Source: Tetrapyrgos nigripes | Taxonomy: Eukaryota; Basidiomycota; Agaricomycetes; Agaricales; Campanellaceae | NCBI GenBank assembly: GCA_013368315.1 | Contig: JAACJM010000115.1 | Location: 186,001 to 250,000, forward strand | Direction: 5' to 3' | Length of the DNA: 64,000 nucleotides | Shown here: positions 35,534 through 48,000 of the stretch, piece by piece | How the letters are laid out: every line of letters starts with the position of its first letter | Numbering within the stretch: position 1 is the first letter of the stretch | Notes under the pieces: generated by a model | Databases searched by the model: none | The model's input: the letters and a program-made list of their open reading frames with translations, nothing else | What the model was told of the DNA's origin: nothing | Position numbers and translations under genes: made by a program

Positions 35534-36608
35534 ATGCACTACATCCACCTTCCCGTCATATCCATACTCTTCATCTCTGTTGTACCAGGCTTAGTACAGG
35601 CGGCAGAATGTGGTCCTGAGGAGACCCTGTACTACGATCCCGTAAGCCTCCAACACTTACTTGACAATAACTTCGAGCTGACGAGGTTCATCTCAGGACA
35701 CGCAGGATCCTGGTTGCTGCCAAGTGGGCGGTCAAGTTACATGGCAAGATTCTGCAGCCAAACTTGGTTTCGTGAGATTCTGTTTTGTCTGAAGGTTTCT
35801 GACCGTTGGTGTACTGATGAGCACTGACAGTGTTGCGCACCCGGCCATGAGTGGACGGGCGACATGTCTACTGGCGAAGGTGGCTGTTGCCCGAATGGAA
35901 TGGTAATGGTTGAAGGAATGTGCATGGCCACTGACAAAATCGACGAGGAAGTGACAAGCGGAGGATGCGGCTGTCATCACTCATCTGGCACTGACAGTGA
36001 CGATGCAGATGCAGAAGAGGATGACGAGGACGAAAACGAAATGGACCGGCAGGAAGACATCGACATCGACCTAAAAATTCGCTATGGCCAGTGCTATCGC
36101 TTGACTACTCTGCCTGACGGGAAGGAGGTTGGTTCAAATCGCGAAAACAGAGTCTACACCCCCGGAGGACTTTTCAAGGATATCCCGTTCCGTGTGTGCA
36201 GGTCGACTCGGGATTGTTCAGAAGGCAATGGGCCGGATGACGATGTAGTGTTCGCTTCTCGGAGTCGATTTTTCCTACAAGACCAGGTAAGCTATTTGCT
36301 CGCAAATGAAAAGGAGCCGGAAACTCACTCCGTACCAGATGGGCAAGTACAATGATCCCAAATCAACTCCAGGTTGGGTATCCACTTCGACCAAGACTCG
36401 TGGTGTCCTCAAAATGAAGTTCACGGCGAAGAGCGACGAGGCTACGACGTTCACTGGACTTATGGGTGACATCATGTCCAGTTCATGCGACGATTGCAGC
36501 GTGTTGAAAGTGGATGGGATACCACCGATGTTGCAGTTCAGTCCAGTGGAATGCGCATTCACCAACCAAATTGACAGCGACCAGAGGCGAATGGAGGATG
36601 AGTTGTAG
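35534..36608 (+). CDS. Secreted Cys-rich protein A, right copy
   Basis: Mirrored copy of 16393-17467 with the same signal peptide and exons. A few residues differ (Lys to Glu before DIDIDLK, Ala to Thr before SGGCGCHH, Ser to Val before LKMKF, Thr to Met in GLMGDIM). The acidic tract and all cysteines seen in the left copy are kept. It ends with TAG at 36606-36608. Confidence 0.75.
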
Positions 36609-38748
36609 CGTAGCATAAAGACTAACGCGTAAGATAGAGGTAGCCAGGAACCAACACCCTTACTAAGCAGCTTACATAATGTGGGAAAGCGCCAAATCTG
36701 CCTGGCTCCAAAATTTTTTTTTGTCTCGGCAATAAACAGAGCGCCGGCTGAGCTATAGCTAAGCCTGGGGCTTCTGGTGCACACTTACATGGACACAGCT
36801 CTGGAACAAGGCTGTATTTCTGTATAGCACAGTAATGACAGGTAGTCTACCACTTCAGAGCCTCAGGGTTCTTGATACTTAGTGAACTTCCATATTTTAT
36901 GATGAGATCAGAGCCTTCATCAGCAAAAGTCCAGTCTTCTTTAAAGGCCTTTTGAGTCTTGACCCTGTCAATAATGTTTTAATCATAAATGAATAATAAT
37001 CAGCTACTATAAAGATCCAAAAAGCCTTTCAGGACCTTGAAAAGGTTCCCCAATTCTTGAGCAATCTGACAATCCTTTAGAAACCTTTAAAGGTTCAAAA
37101 AGGTTTTAGGGCAATGTCAAGGTTCACAATTCTTTTCAGATTGTGAAGGATTGCTGATTTTGACAAGGCTATTAAGGATTTCTGTGCTTTCCAAGGCTAA
37201 TGATAGATTTTAGTCCTTGGCAAGACATCGTGATCCTTCATCAAGGCCATATATGATTTCATTGACAGGCCAATGCCATCAATCCTGAACAACAACGTAA
37301 AGGGCAAAGCATCAATGGCAGAGCCTAGATTTCCAATTCTAGAATACAGTACTACATGAGTTTGTATCCTTCCATCTCACAAACATATGCATCGTAAACC
37401 TTCCTGGCTGGCTGGCTGGCTGCCCCACCATATCGTACATGTACATGTGGGTGTAAGCAACAGAATGGAATGAAACAAAATGTAAGTATGAAAATATAAA
37501 TCTAGATGTGAGAGTACAACTATTAATTTGTTACAGTGAAGAATATGTAAAGAATTTTGACCTTGACAATATCAACAATGAAGTGTAATCAACTCAAAAT
37601 TTAATGTGATTAGCACAGCCATTGGACGCAAAAGTGGACGCACTTGGATGCATGTCCTAGTTGTATGTAGGTACCTGTACAAAAAACAGATAGAATTTGT
37701 ATGAGAATGCTCGGGGAATCGGGATATTCAGTAGCTTTGATGCCCATGTTGTTCTGGGTTCAGGCATTGCCTGCTTTAGCTCTGGTCCTTATGCACCATT
37801 AATTGCACATTCGTTCAAATTGTTGCATAGACATGCACGCTACAGCCCGTATAATGTCAAAATAATGTAATCAAGCCCAATATTCATGTATGGTTACTTT
37901 GTATCTGATTCGGCGGGTTGGTTTGCTGTGCCCCACCATTCCCACTGCTCCCGCCACTTTGTACAATTCTGTGTAAACCTACTCGCAAGTGAGGGATTCA
38001 ATATTTGATAATTCTCGTTAGTGATGCAAAAAGGTAATTTATCTATCCCGTGGATTTATAGGTACTAAATATCACTCTGCAATTGAGCAGAGCAATTGTG
38101 GCTGAAAGTCTCCACTGCGCATATAAATTCTGCAGCACATGTCATCCATACCAGAAATTGGTAGTTCAATTTTCCATGCATTAAGCTACCTTTTGCATCA
38201 AAATAGGTAGAATCACGTTAATACATGGAGAGCTTGACATTAATTCAACGATGATTCACAGTACACTGGCACCATAAACCAATTTCTATCCCATCCAGAG
38301 CTCATAGATAAGAGTATTACACATATAAAGACTCAAACAAGGTCTTTATTCGAAGTTCCAATATATGCCTGACATCTTAGTAAGTCATGTGTGTGTTAGT
38401 ATCTTTGGATGTTCACTTTTTGGTAAGTTTTTGCATCTCAAGTTCTTTTAACACTCTACTGATTTCAGGTGGCCATAATATAGCTGGATGGCTTTTAAAT
38501 ACTGTTGTATATGCTACATAGAACATTTCAACATTTTATGGGCATTTTGAGACCCCTACATGATACCTCTAATCCAAGACGGGTGTCCTAAATTGACCAT
38601 TTTATGACAATTTTCAATCAATATCCAAATATACAGGATAATATCATTGCTTATATAAAATCTTACCTGAACGCTTACAGTGCAACTGGAAGGACATTGG
38701 GAACACTGTGGTAACAGTTCTAAGCAATGTGTAGGTATGAAAGAAGTG

Positions 38749-38789
38749 TGGCTGTGCACAAATCGATGGCATTGACTCATGCACAGCCA
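38749..38789. repeat. 41-nt palindromic repeat, copy 1
   Basis: TGGCTGTGCA and TGCACAGCCA flank a core containing AATCGATGGCATTGACT. A second copy lies at 39034-39074. Confidence 0.8.
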
Positions 38790-39033
38790 TGTTGCCTTTT
38801 CAGTCTGACCCACATGATTTTTGCAGCCACAATGTCTCTGATGTGTTGTCACATTGCATTCACATGCATGCAGCCTTCAGAATTGTGGCTGAACTTGTGA
38901 GATACTCATTGAAAAAAATCTGATTTTGCAGTAAGTTCTAAGTTATAAGCATGTAGAATAAATACATATACAAACTTGAGAACAGATGGGCTACACACAA
39001 AAGGTACAGAGTCCATAGGTACTAGAAGAAGTG

Positions 39034-39074
39034 TGGCTGTGCAAGAATCGATGGCATTGACTTGTGCACAGCCA
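39034..39074. repeat. 41-nt palindromic repeat, copy 2
   Basis: Same palindrome arms and core as at 38749-38789, in direct orientation 285 bp away, with the preceding AGAAGTG also shared. Confidence 0.8.
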
Positions 39075-39443
39075 CATTGCAGGCACGTGATCTTGTTTAT
39101 TCAAAAACCCACATGTTGCTAACTGCCTCTTCCTTCACTACCATCATCATCTGTGAGTTTTCATGCAGGCTCTGGTACTGACACTTTTTTTCCTTTACCT
39201 GCTTAGGCCCGAGGTCTCAATGTGAACCAGGGTGGGTTGGCCACCATCCCTGGAGTGTCTGAAATGACCTGATCATTGTTGACCTCCAGTTTGTCCTCTC
39301 AAGGACAAACTGCTATGATGTTTGTGCATTGAGTTACACAGCAGTCCTGTGTATTTTTTCCCTGTATCCTCTGGCTGTTGTTTTGCTGCATGGGATACGT
39401 ATTTATCTAGGTCAATATGTCCCACTATGGTGTTCTGTTTGTG

Positions 39444-39690
39444 CACGACACTGGCTTGCTATGCATACATGTACCCCAAATAAAGGTATGTCTCAAATTG
39501 TAATCACTGTGGGTGTTGTAATGACCATGTGGTGTTGCAGGCTCCTCAGTGACACAAGAATGTTATGACACAGGCTTGGTATGCATGCAGGTACCCTTGT
39601 GTACCTCAAACAAAGGTGTGTGACTATTTTTAGTTGCTGTGTGGCTATCCTAATGACCATGTGGTGTTGTGACAGGCTCCTCATTTAACA
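39444..39690 (+). repeat. Diverged tandem duplication of about 125 bp
   Basis: Two units share GGCTTG(C/G)TATGCAT, the TACC..CAAA.AAAGGT stretch and TAATGACCATGTGGTGTTG, followed by GGCTCCTCA. The first begins at about 39444 and the second at about 39567. Confidence 0.7.
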
Positions 39691-40347
39691 TTCTACCATA
39701 CATAGTCACATCCCTAATCCTATGATACATGCTTTTTATCCTCTTCCTTGGCGTGTGCCTTTCATCCTTTTTTGAAGTACTGCAGAATTATTATCTTTAG
39801 TAACTTTCCTGGTTTTAACACTGACTTTGGACTTTCTGGTTTAATGGTGATTTTGGACTTGGAGAATGAAAATTGATGCTTTGTGACGTATTTTTTTGTC
39901 TGACCAATTTGCTAACCCTAATCTAAGGTAAGCCCCTTATTCACATTTTCCCTTCCTAGTCTCATCCACATGCCACTACCACCTGTCCCTGACTTTCTCC
40001 TATTCTCTTTCTTCCAGATATAACCACATATGTCAGCTTCTCATCACGAACACATTGCTGCCATCCACAACTGTCAACAAAACTTTAGGGAAATTTGGAA
40101 GCACTTCGTTGAGATTACCAAGGCATAGTGTGAGTCCTTGTGTCCTCATTTTAATGTGTTATACTTAGGGCTTGTCGCTGTGTCCATGTAGCCACAGTTT
40201 ATGGGTATCATGGTACGGGACCATTACTGGACTGTTGCAAAGAGCAGGGCTACTCAAACAGCATGGAGACAACATGGGAATGCCTTTACTAATCTGTGCT
40301 GTATACAGCTGACACAGTCATAATATGGTTAGTTTTAATCTACTTGC

Positions 40348-41023
40348 TGATATGCTGTACAAAATCGCAGTATACACACTTTGATTTTGGTCCATAATAT
40401 CAGTTTTGACGTTCTTTAAGGGAATAAGAGGACTAGGGTGAGTCCTGAACTGCTAGTTAATACCTAGCAGGACTAAGAAAACAATGGTACAATAATATTA
40501 AGTGCTTACGAATGGAGAAACAACTCATTCTAAGTACTATGATAGATATGTACAAGTTTGGAGTTATAATAGCAGACCCACCAAATGATAAAGATAGTCT
40601 ATAAAGGCTTTTGAATCCTATTATAACAACTAGTACTACTAGCATAATCCAAAGGGACAGTGAAATGTGAGGTAGCCCCTATTTGCGGGCACAGGAACAT
40701 GTAAGCAGCACAATTCTCGGCCGAAAGGTCGATCAGAGAAGACAGCGCTAAGATTGGACATGTGGACAAGCATGCTAGGTCTAGATCTATGTATCAGTAA
40801 ATCCCATAGTACTAAGATGGCTTCGAGGGAATCTTAAGTATCTGTAAAAGGTACATGTGGACAAAAGTAGGACAAAGTATATATGTACAGGATCCCAGAG
40901 AGTTCAGCTATCCATCGGTACAGAGGGGATAGTGAACAGACATCTCTACACAGAGATATAAGGGACAGAAGCGCTAAGTCGCAGTACATCTGAACGATTG
41001 GAATACAACCCAAACAGTGATAC
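40348..41023 (-). repeat. 1.67-kb repeat family, inverted 3' part
   Basis: Reverse complement of about 43408-44079 in the full repeat, beginning TGATATGCTG, the reverse of that repeat's CAGCATATCA end. It continues at 42234-42401 after an insertion. Confidence 0.85.
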
Positions 41024-42233
41024 GCCTGTTTTCCGGCTATACATGCATACCCACTATATTTGCTTCTCTTCACGAAGCCATTCTATCCTCCCAAAGTGCA
41101 CCTAGAAGTAGATGAGTCTGTCACTCAGATACAATCCACCCAGAACTATTCTAAGTCAATCAAAGTGAAGACAGTATGCACTATATGAACTCTGTTCTGC
41201 AATAGTCTGATACAGATGACCATATCAATCTCCTAAGTACCCCTACTGTCCTCCTGAACACATCTATCCAATGTCCCTTCTCTTCGCAAAGCATCCTACT
41301 CTCTTCCAGACTTGTTCCAGTATTTGAATACTAGTTTACTACGGACCTATGACCATGTAGCCGACATCTGTGGCTTATGGACTTTCTCTTTTCTGGTACT
41401 GTACAGTTATAACGACCTTAGTCATCCTTTCCCTCCGTTAAATACCCAAACCAAGTAGACACACCTCAGACAAGTTCCCTACACCCACTGTAAAAGCCTA
41501 ACAGTGTACCAGTTATTGTATTGAACTTCCTGCAAGGTGCACCACACCAAGTAGGCCTATTTTAAAGTTTCTTCGAGACCTTGAGTAGCTTCATGAAGCA
41601 TGTTGCCTGGTACAGAGCGTCCCAGAAGTTGTACAGAGCGTACCTCTTGACTCATCGAGCTCATCTAGAGTTTATTAAAGAGAAAGGTGCAGAGTGTGCC
41701 TGCCATAGTCTTTGTTGATAGTATTCGCGGAGTACTAAGTCTTCTTCAATACTAGCCCATTATCTTGTTTATCCTTTCATTAAGGGCACCCCAGATTCCT
41801 TCAGGTAGACGGCGCCTGTGCAGAAGTCCTTGTATATTTCTATCTTTCAGCCCACCTCTTGCCTTTGTAACACTTTGGGCATACCTATCATCACACCACC
41901 ATCATCATCACATAAACCCCTCAACACTACCCTCGTAAATCCCTACAACACCCTATACATACCTACCCTTTGGTCCCCCTTCGCTGTCCAACTATCCTCT
42001 CTTCCCGAAGACACCTCACCACTTCGACAAGACAACTCAACTTCCTTTACCATCCTCTCCCTTACCCCACCTACCTATAGAAGTCTATCCTCCTTCTATT
42101 CAAACATACATTCACACTTTTACCTATATCTTCTGTTAGGGAGCTTCAGCGTCCTGTACCTAAAGAACTTGCTTGATAGTTTGTGGTTGTTAGTAGTTAT
42201 TCGCTGCTAGCCCCGCGTCTACCATCTCAACGG
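41024..42233. mobile_element. 1.2-kb insertion inside the inverted repeat copy
   Basis: This segment interrupts an otherwise continuous match to the 1.67-kb repeat: the flanking sequence ...CCAAACAG / GTAACATT... is contiguous (CCAAACAGGTAATG) in the uninterrupted copy. The insert begins TGATACGCC and ends near CATCTCAACGG, which would suit an LTR, but I see no clean target duplication. A 130-codon open frame at 41818-42210 has no recognisable content. Confidence 0.6.
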
Positions 42234-42401
42234 GTAACATTATTTCCGGATAAGGATAAATCTGTCAATAATCGTCTAGCTAGGCGTTGAAAGCATTGAA
42301 GGAGGAATAAGTATGCAAACAGGACTGCAGAAGAGCTGGACTTGTATGTAGGACTCAGTAGTAGACTGCTGGCAATACATAGAATGTGAATAAAGCAAGA
42401 T
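42234..42401 (-). repeat. 1.67-kb repeat family, inverted internal part
   Basis: Reverse complement of about 43250-43407. Together with 40348-41023 it forms a truncated inverted copy head-on to the full copy at 42412. Confidence 0.8.
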
Positions 42402-42411
42402 CGGTAATAGG

Positions 42412-44079
42412 TGGTTTTTGTAATTAAGCACTAGGAACTGCACTCAAACACAAAACTGTATACAAATGTAAATGAGACAAGTGTTCCCAGTAGTCAGAGT
42501 ACTCAAACTCCCAGTTTACTTGTACTATAAGTACTTTTGATCAGGGTTTTTCAATGAAGTTAGCGCTTAGTGCACGACACAATAAACACAAGTTTAACAC
42601 CAAAAATACAACACTTGTAGGCCACAGTTGCCTTAAAATCAACACTTAATAGACCAGAAGGTCAACACAAAGATCACAATTATAACCCCAAAGATGTTCA
42701 ATTTTAAAACTCTATTATCTCCAACACAATGTTTGTACTCGTAGCGAGTGCAGTTAAGTTTGTTTAGAAGCTTTAGTCTGTGTTTCACGTCCTCTACTAT
42801 TGCTAGCGAGATCCGATACTCTACAGTACGTGGCTTGGGTAGCTACTCATAATATCTGGTCCTTTTATACTACTCACAGCTACAACTATACAGTTACCTA
42901 TTTCTTTTCGAGGTCCACTAAAAGGTACGTAGAGAAAATATAAAACAAATCAAAAAGTCTGCTAGTGAGTTCTACCTATTTCCTCGTAAGTAAAGACTTG
43001 CTTATTAGGGTATACAGAAACTGTTCAATATTATCTAAATATTTGGAGGAACTTTCTTCAGTTCCCTTTGTAAGCTGTCTGGTGTTTTCGTGTACTGTCC
43101 TGGTTAGCGAGCATCACATCTATGACTCAGAATGCTCCACTTATGACCACTAGGTCCTTCATACGCGTCCTTACACTAGGGGCGTAGGGTTTTCTCATAG
43201 TTTCTTTATTCTGTTCAGTTTTCCTTTCCCTTTTTCTCTGATCTTGCTTTATTCGTGTTCTATGTATTGCCAGCAGTCTACTACAGAGTCCTACATACGA
43301 GTCCAGCTCTTCTGCAGTCCTGTTTGTATACTTATTCCTTCTTCAATGCTTTCAACGCCTAGTTAGATGATTACTGACAGATTTATCCTTATCCGGAAAT
43401 AACATTACCTGTTTGGGTTGTATTCTGATCGTTCAGATGTACTGCGACTTAGCGCTTCTGTCCCTCATATCTCTGTGTAGAGATGCCCGTTCACTATCCC
43501 CTCTGTACCGATGGATAGCTGAACTCTCTGGGATCCCATACATATATACTTTGTCCTACTTTTGTCCACATGTACCTTTTACAGATACTTAAGATTCCCT
43601 CGAAGCTGTTTTAGTACTATGGGATTTATTGATACATAGATTTAGACCTAGTGTGATTGTCTGCATGTCCGATCTTAGCACTGTCTTCTCTGATTGACCT
43701 TTTGGCCGAGGATTGTGCTGCTTATGTGTTCCTATGCCTGCAAATAGGGGCTACCTCACATTTCACTGTCCCTTTGGATCACGCTAGCAGTTCTAGTTGT
43801 TATAATAGGATTCGAAAGCCTTTATAGACTATCTTTATCATTTGGTGGGTCTGCTATTATAACTCTCAACTCGTACATATCTATCATAGTACTTAGAATG
43901 AGTTATTTCTCCATTCGTAAGCACTTAATATTATTGTACCATTGTTTTCTTAGTCCTGCTAGGTATTAACTAGCAGTTCAGGGCTCACCCTAGTCCTCTT
44001 ATTCCCTTAAAAGAATGTCAAAACTGATATTATGAACCAAAATCCAAGTATGTATACTGCGATTTTGTACAGCATATCA
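42412..44079 (+). repeat. 1.67-kb repeat, full copy 1 (probable LTR)
   Basis: Collinear with 53672-55336 along its whole length. It starts TGGTTTTTGTAATTAAG and ends CAGCATATCA, so it has TG...CA termini like an LTR. It contains short open frames but no coding domain. I cannot identify the internal region of the element it belongs to. Confidence 0.7.
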
Positions 44080-44373
44080 ACGAACTAAAGGACTAGCTAA
44101 AATGTCTAGTGGTTTATATAGAAGAACAATGAATAAGTGATAGGAGAAAGATAGGAGAAATAGGAGAAATGTAGGAGAAAGTGGAGAAATGTAGGGTAAA
44201 GATAGGATCGATGGAATGGAAGATTGATTGACAGTTATTATAGAGTTTGACAGGTCTTATAAGGTTTGAAGTCAGTAATATAAGAGGAAATGCAATAGAC
44301 AAATGATCAGAAAACAGGTTCAATAATGTAGTAGAAGAGGAAGGAGGACAAAGAACTGTAGCAGTTTGTGACA
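44080..44373 (-). mobile_element. Chromovirus 3' LTR, truncated
   Basis: Matches part of the LTR at 51177-51625 (shared GGACTAGCTAAAATGTC, AGGAGAAA tandem stretch, GAACTGTAGCAGTT). On the minus strand it starts TGTCACAAACTG at 44373, but its last roughly 155 bp are missing, cut off by the 1.67-kb repeat that ends at 44079. Confidence 0.75.
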
Positions 44374-45041
44374 TTACCCTCCAAGAGGTGTGCAGATGGT
44401 TATGGCCAGACCAGACGTTCCTTTTGGGTTTTAAGGTCAGCCAGACCTCCCCCCCTCCCCCCCTCCTTCCTAAAAAGGAAGGAAATAAGATAAAATTTCG
44501 CTTATAAATCATCAGATCAAGTCACTTTTCCTCCAGACCACCTTATAGACCCTCTACTGACCTAAAGACACAACAAAAGGAGTGATAAATGCTAATGTGG
44601 GGTCCATTTTCTTGAGATAGCAAATATTTTTCAAAGGAAAGTTCATGATGTCAGACCGCTGACGACATCACTATTGTGAGAACTACATACAATTTCAGTG
44701 GGATTCCACCCAAATAAGGCATATCAGACATGTCTTCTACCTGTTTTTACCTTCCAAGTGTATTTCTGATACTTTGAAGCAGAGATGACACCAGAAATTT
44801 GGTCTATACACTCTAGGGCATGATGTAATTTCAGGTCATAAGCCCCCTCCAGACCCCCTCCCCCCCCAAGGTCTGGTCTCAGGTAGACTGTCTGCACACC
44901 TCTTGTTACCCCCTCTTTAAGCTATGCTTTCACCTGGAGCACATGTGTACTTCTCCAAATATCCTCCATGCTAATTTCCATTGAATGAACTGTAGATCCT
45001 GCTCATACCAGGTTTGGTGGACGATATGCATCTGGGTGATT
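44374..45041. other. Chromovirus 3' untranslated region
   Basis: Non-coding DNA between pol and the 3' LTR of the minus-strand element. It contains C/G homopolymer runs near 44450 and 44860. Confidence 0.5.
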
Positions 45042-48000
45042 TCAATGGAAAGCTTCAATCATCTCTTTCAATTTCATTAAACCTGAAGCTGGTTCCCATG
45101 AGTTTTCAGAGTCTGAGTAGTCCAACCATTTGACCAAATATTGCACTCCTTGACAATTCCTAGTTGGCTTCAAATCTAAAATCACTTTTACGTCATATTC
45201 ATTATCTTCTGGCAGTAACTCCACTGGTTCTCCTGGATAGTTTACTCCATGAGCTTCAGTCTCTTTGTATGGTGATAGTAGTGAAGTGTGGAATACTGGG
45301 TGAATTTGCCAGGTGTTTGGCAGTTTGAGACGATAGTTAACTTCACCAATTACGTCAGTGATTTCGAATGGTCCATGACGACAGTTAGCCAACTTAGCTT
45401 TTGGCCTAGTTGTCTTTAAGTTCTTTCCATCTAGCAGTACTTTATCTCCAACTTTGAATTTCACCCCTTCTTTTATGTGGTCCATGTTTTGTCTCTTCAT
45501 CAGCTCTGCAGCAGTTGTTAGACTTGCTTTCAACTCTTCACACAATGCTTCCAGGTTTTGAAGACATTCTTCAACTTTTGGTACATGTGACAATGGATTG
45601 ATCGATGGAAAGAGTTGAGGAAGATATCCATGGAGTAATTCGAAAGGTGATTTTCCAGTGGCTGAGTGGATATGAGTATTATGGCAAAATTCAGTGTATG
45701 GCAGATATTTGACCCAATCATCTTGGTGATAGTTACAGAAGGTTTGTAAGTATTGTTTGAGTTCTTGATTGAACATTTTGGTCTCACCATCTGTTTGTGG
45801 GTGATAAGCTGTACTAAGAGCTGAGGTAATACCTAACTTAGCATATATCCCTCTCATGACCTGGCTTGCAAACTGTGGTCCTCGATCTGATATCATCTTG
45901 TCCCATAGACCATACTGTCACCAAGTGTTATTGAACAAAACATCAATATCTTTTCAGCAGGGAGAAATGACTACTGTCTTCATCGACTGGTCCACTGTTA
46001 CGTGAATTGCATTGAAGCCATCACATTCTGGAAGATCTGTAATAAAATCGGTGGTAATGGTACCAAAGGGTTGTTCTGGAATGTTGTTTGGGATCAATGG
46101 TACATGTGTTAGATGGTTTTGTGCCTTGGTTAATTGACATAATTGTGAACAAATACTGACATACCAGGCCACCAAAATTCTCTACTAACTAGTTCATAAG
46201 TCTTGAACAGGCCTGGGTGTCCTGCAGTGAGACTATTGTGATGCATTTTGACTATGTCTCTATGTAATTGGTTGTTGTAGGGGACATAGACTTTGCCTCA
46301 GAATAAAATAATCCTGTCTTCATAATTCCATTCCTGTAAGTTCTTGACCAGTGAGTGTGGACCATTATTTAAGATGACTTTGAGAGCACTCATGACTTCC
46401 TTGTCTTTCTTCGGACACTCTTTGATTCGTCTTCTCAATTCGGCATCTCCAATTGCAACCACTGTCCCCAGTCTTGTAGCTCGAATTCTGAAGAACTTGG
46501 GGTCTAGTAACACTCTATCCTTATTGTTGCCTTTGACCCCCTCTTTATGATCTAGCCTTTGAGAAAGAGGTTCACTTTGATTAAGACTTCCAGGTTTATG
46601 GATAAGGATGAAATTGAATCTGGTAAGAAACAGAGCCATCCTTGCTTGTCGTCAGCTAAGTTTCTGAGAGGTAGTGAAGTACTCCAGATTTTTGTGGTTG
46701 GTGAGGATCTCAATGGTATGTGGTGCACCTTCAAGGTAATGTTGCCAAGCCTCTAATGCCTGTATGATTGCCAACAACTCTTTATCATGAATGTCATAGT
46801 TTCGTTCAGTCTCAGATAAGGATTTTGATAGGTAAGTGACTGGATGCCACTTGTCATCTGATCCTTTCTGTGACAGAATACCTCCTGTGGCATAATCAGA
46901 AGCATCTACTTCTATTCAATATGGTTTAGAATGATCTGCCATTAAAAGGACTGGTGAAGAAGTAAATGCATCTTTGAGTGCCTGAAAGGCTTCTTCTGCA
47001 TCGATAGACCATTTCCAAGGTTCATCCTTTTTTCATAAGATCGAAAAGCAGTTGAGCAACTTTAGAGAAGTCATGTATAAACCAACGATAGAAGTTTCCG
47101 AATCCTAAGAATGATTGAATATCTTTGATGTTTCGTGGTGTTAGCCATTCAGTGACACCTTTGACTTTGACAGGATCCATTGCCAATGTATTGTGAGAAA
47201 CAATGAGACCTAGGAATTCTACTGAGTTGGCTTCAAAGGTACACTTCTCTGGTTTGGCATAAAGGTCATTCTCCTGAAGTTGTGTGAGTACTTGTTTGAC
47301 CATTTGTCAATGTTCTTATAAAGTTTCCATAAAGATCAAGATGTTGTCCATATAGATAACCACTTTTCCTGAATCAATGAGGTCCTTAAAAAGAGTATTC
47401 ATCATTGCTTGAAACATCACAGGGGAGTTCATAAGACTGAAGAACATCACTGTTGGTTCAAAAAGTCCCCCTATTTGTCTTGAATGCTGCTTTCCATTCA
47501 TCTCCTTCCTTTATCCGTACATTATTATATCCCCATTGAAGATCAATTTTTGAAAAGACTCGTGCTCCCTTGAGTTTGTCTACTAGTTCTGATATGAGTG
47601 GTAAAGGGTATTTGTTCTTTATGGTCCCTTTGTTCAATGCTCAGTAGTCCTGTACAGGGCATAGCTTTCCGTCTTTCTTTTTAACGAAAAAGAAGGGACT
47701 TGCCATAGGAGACTTTGACAGTCTTATATACTCCTTTTCCAAGTTTTCATCAATGAAATTGTCAAGTTCCTTCTGTTCGTTAGGGGATAGGGGATAGGTT
47801 TTGCAGGGACGAGGTTCAAAGTCTGGCTTCAGTTCGATAGCATGATCCCATTCACCACGTTTTGGTAATCATTCTGAAGTTCATTTGTCAAAAACTGGTA
47901 AAAACTGATGATATTGGGATGGAATCTTATCTGTAAGTGATACATCCTCTTTCATCTTTTGGGCTGCTTCTGTGAGTTCTTGAGCCTTGGTAAATCTGGC

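Larger units (their letters stand above)
32255..36635 (-). repeat. Large inverted repeat, right arm
   Basis: Reverse-complement partner of 16362-20740. It carries copies of the zinc-ribbon gene, secreted protein B and secreted protein A, in mirrored order. Differences include 73 extra bp at 34961-35033 and a few substitutions. Its outer edge coincides with the start of the CpG-poor repeat region. Confidence 0.92.
36636..40347. other. AT-rich, CpG-poor region without recognisable genes
   Basis: No open frame with recognisable content. Most lines contain few or no CG dinucleotides, in contrast to the gene-rich left side. It holds several internal repeats (listed separately) and a GGCT run near 37407-37422. 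Probably old, heavily mutated transposon sequence. Confidence 0.6.

Noticed and set aside
38741..39690. Spaced repeats considered as a CRISPR-like array
   Set aside because: Only two copies with irregular spacing in a eukaryotic repeat region; no array.
41818..42210. 130-codon open frame in the 1.2-kb insertion
   Set aside because: Pro/Ser/Leu-rich with no domain, no splice context and no conservation visible; likely chance in a C-rich stretch.
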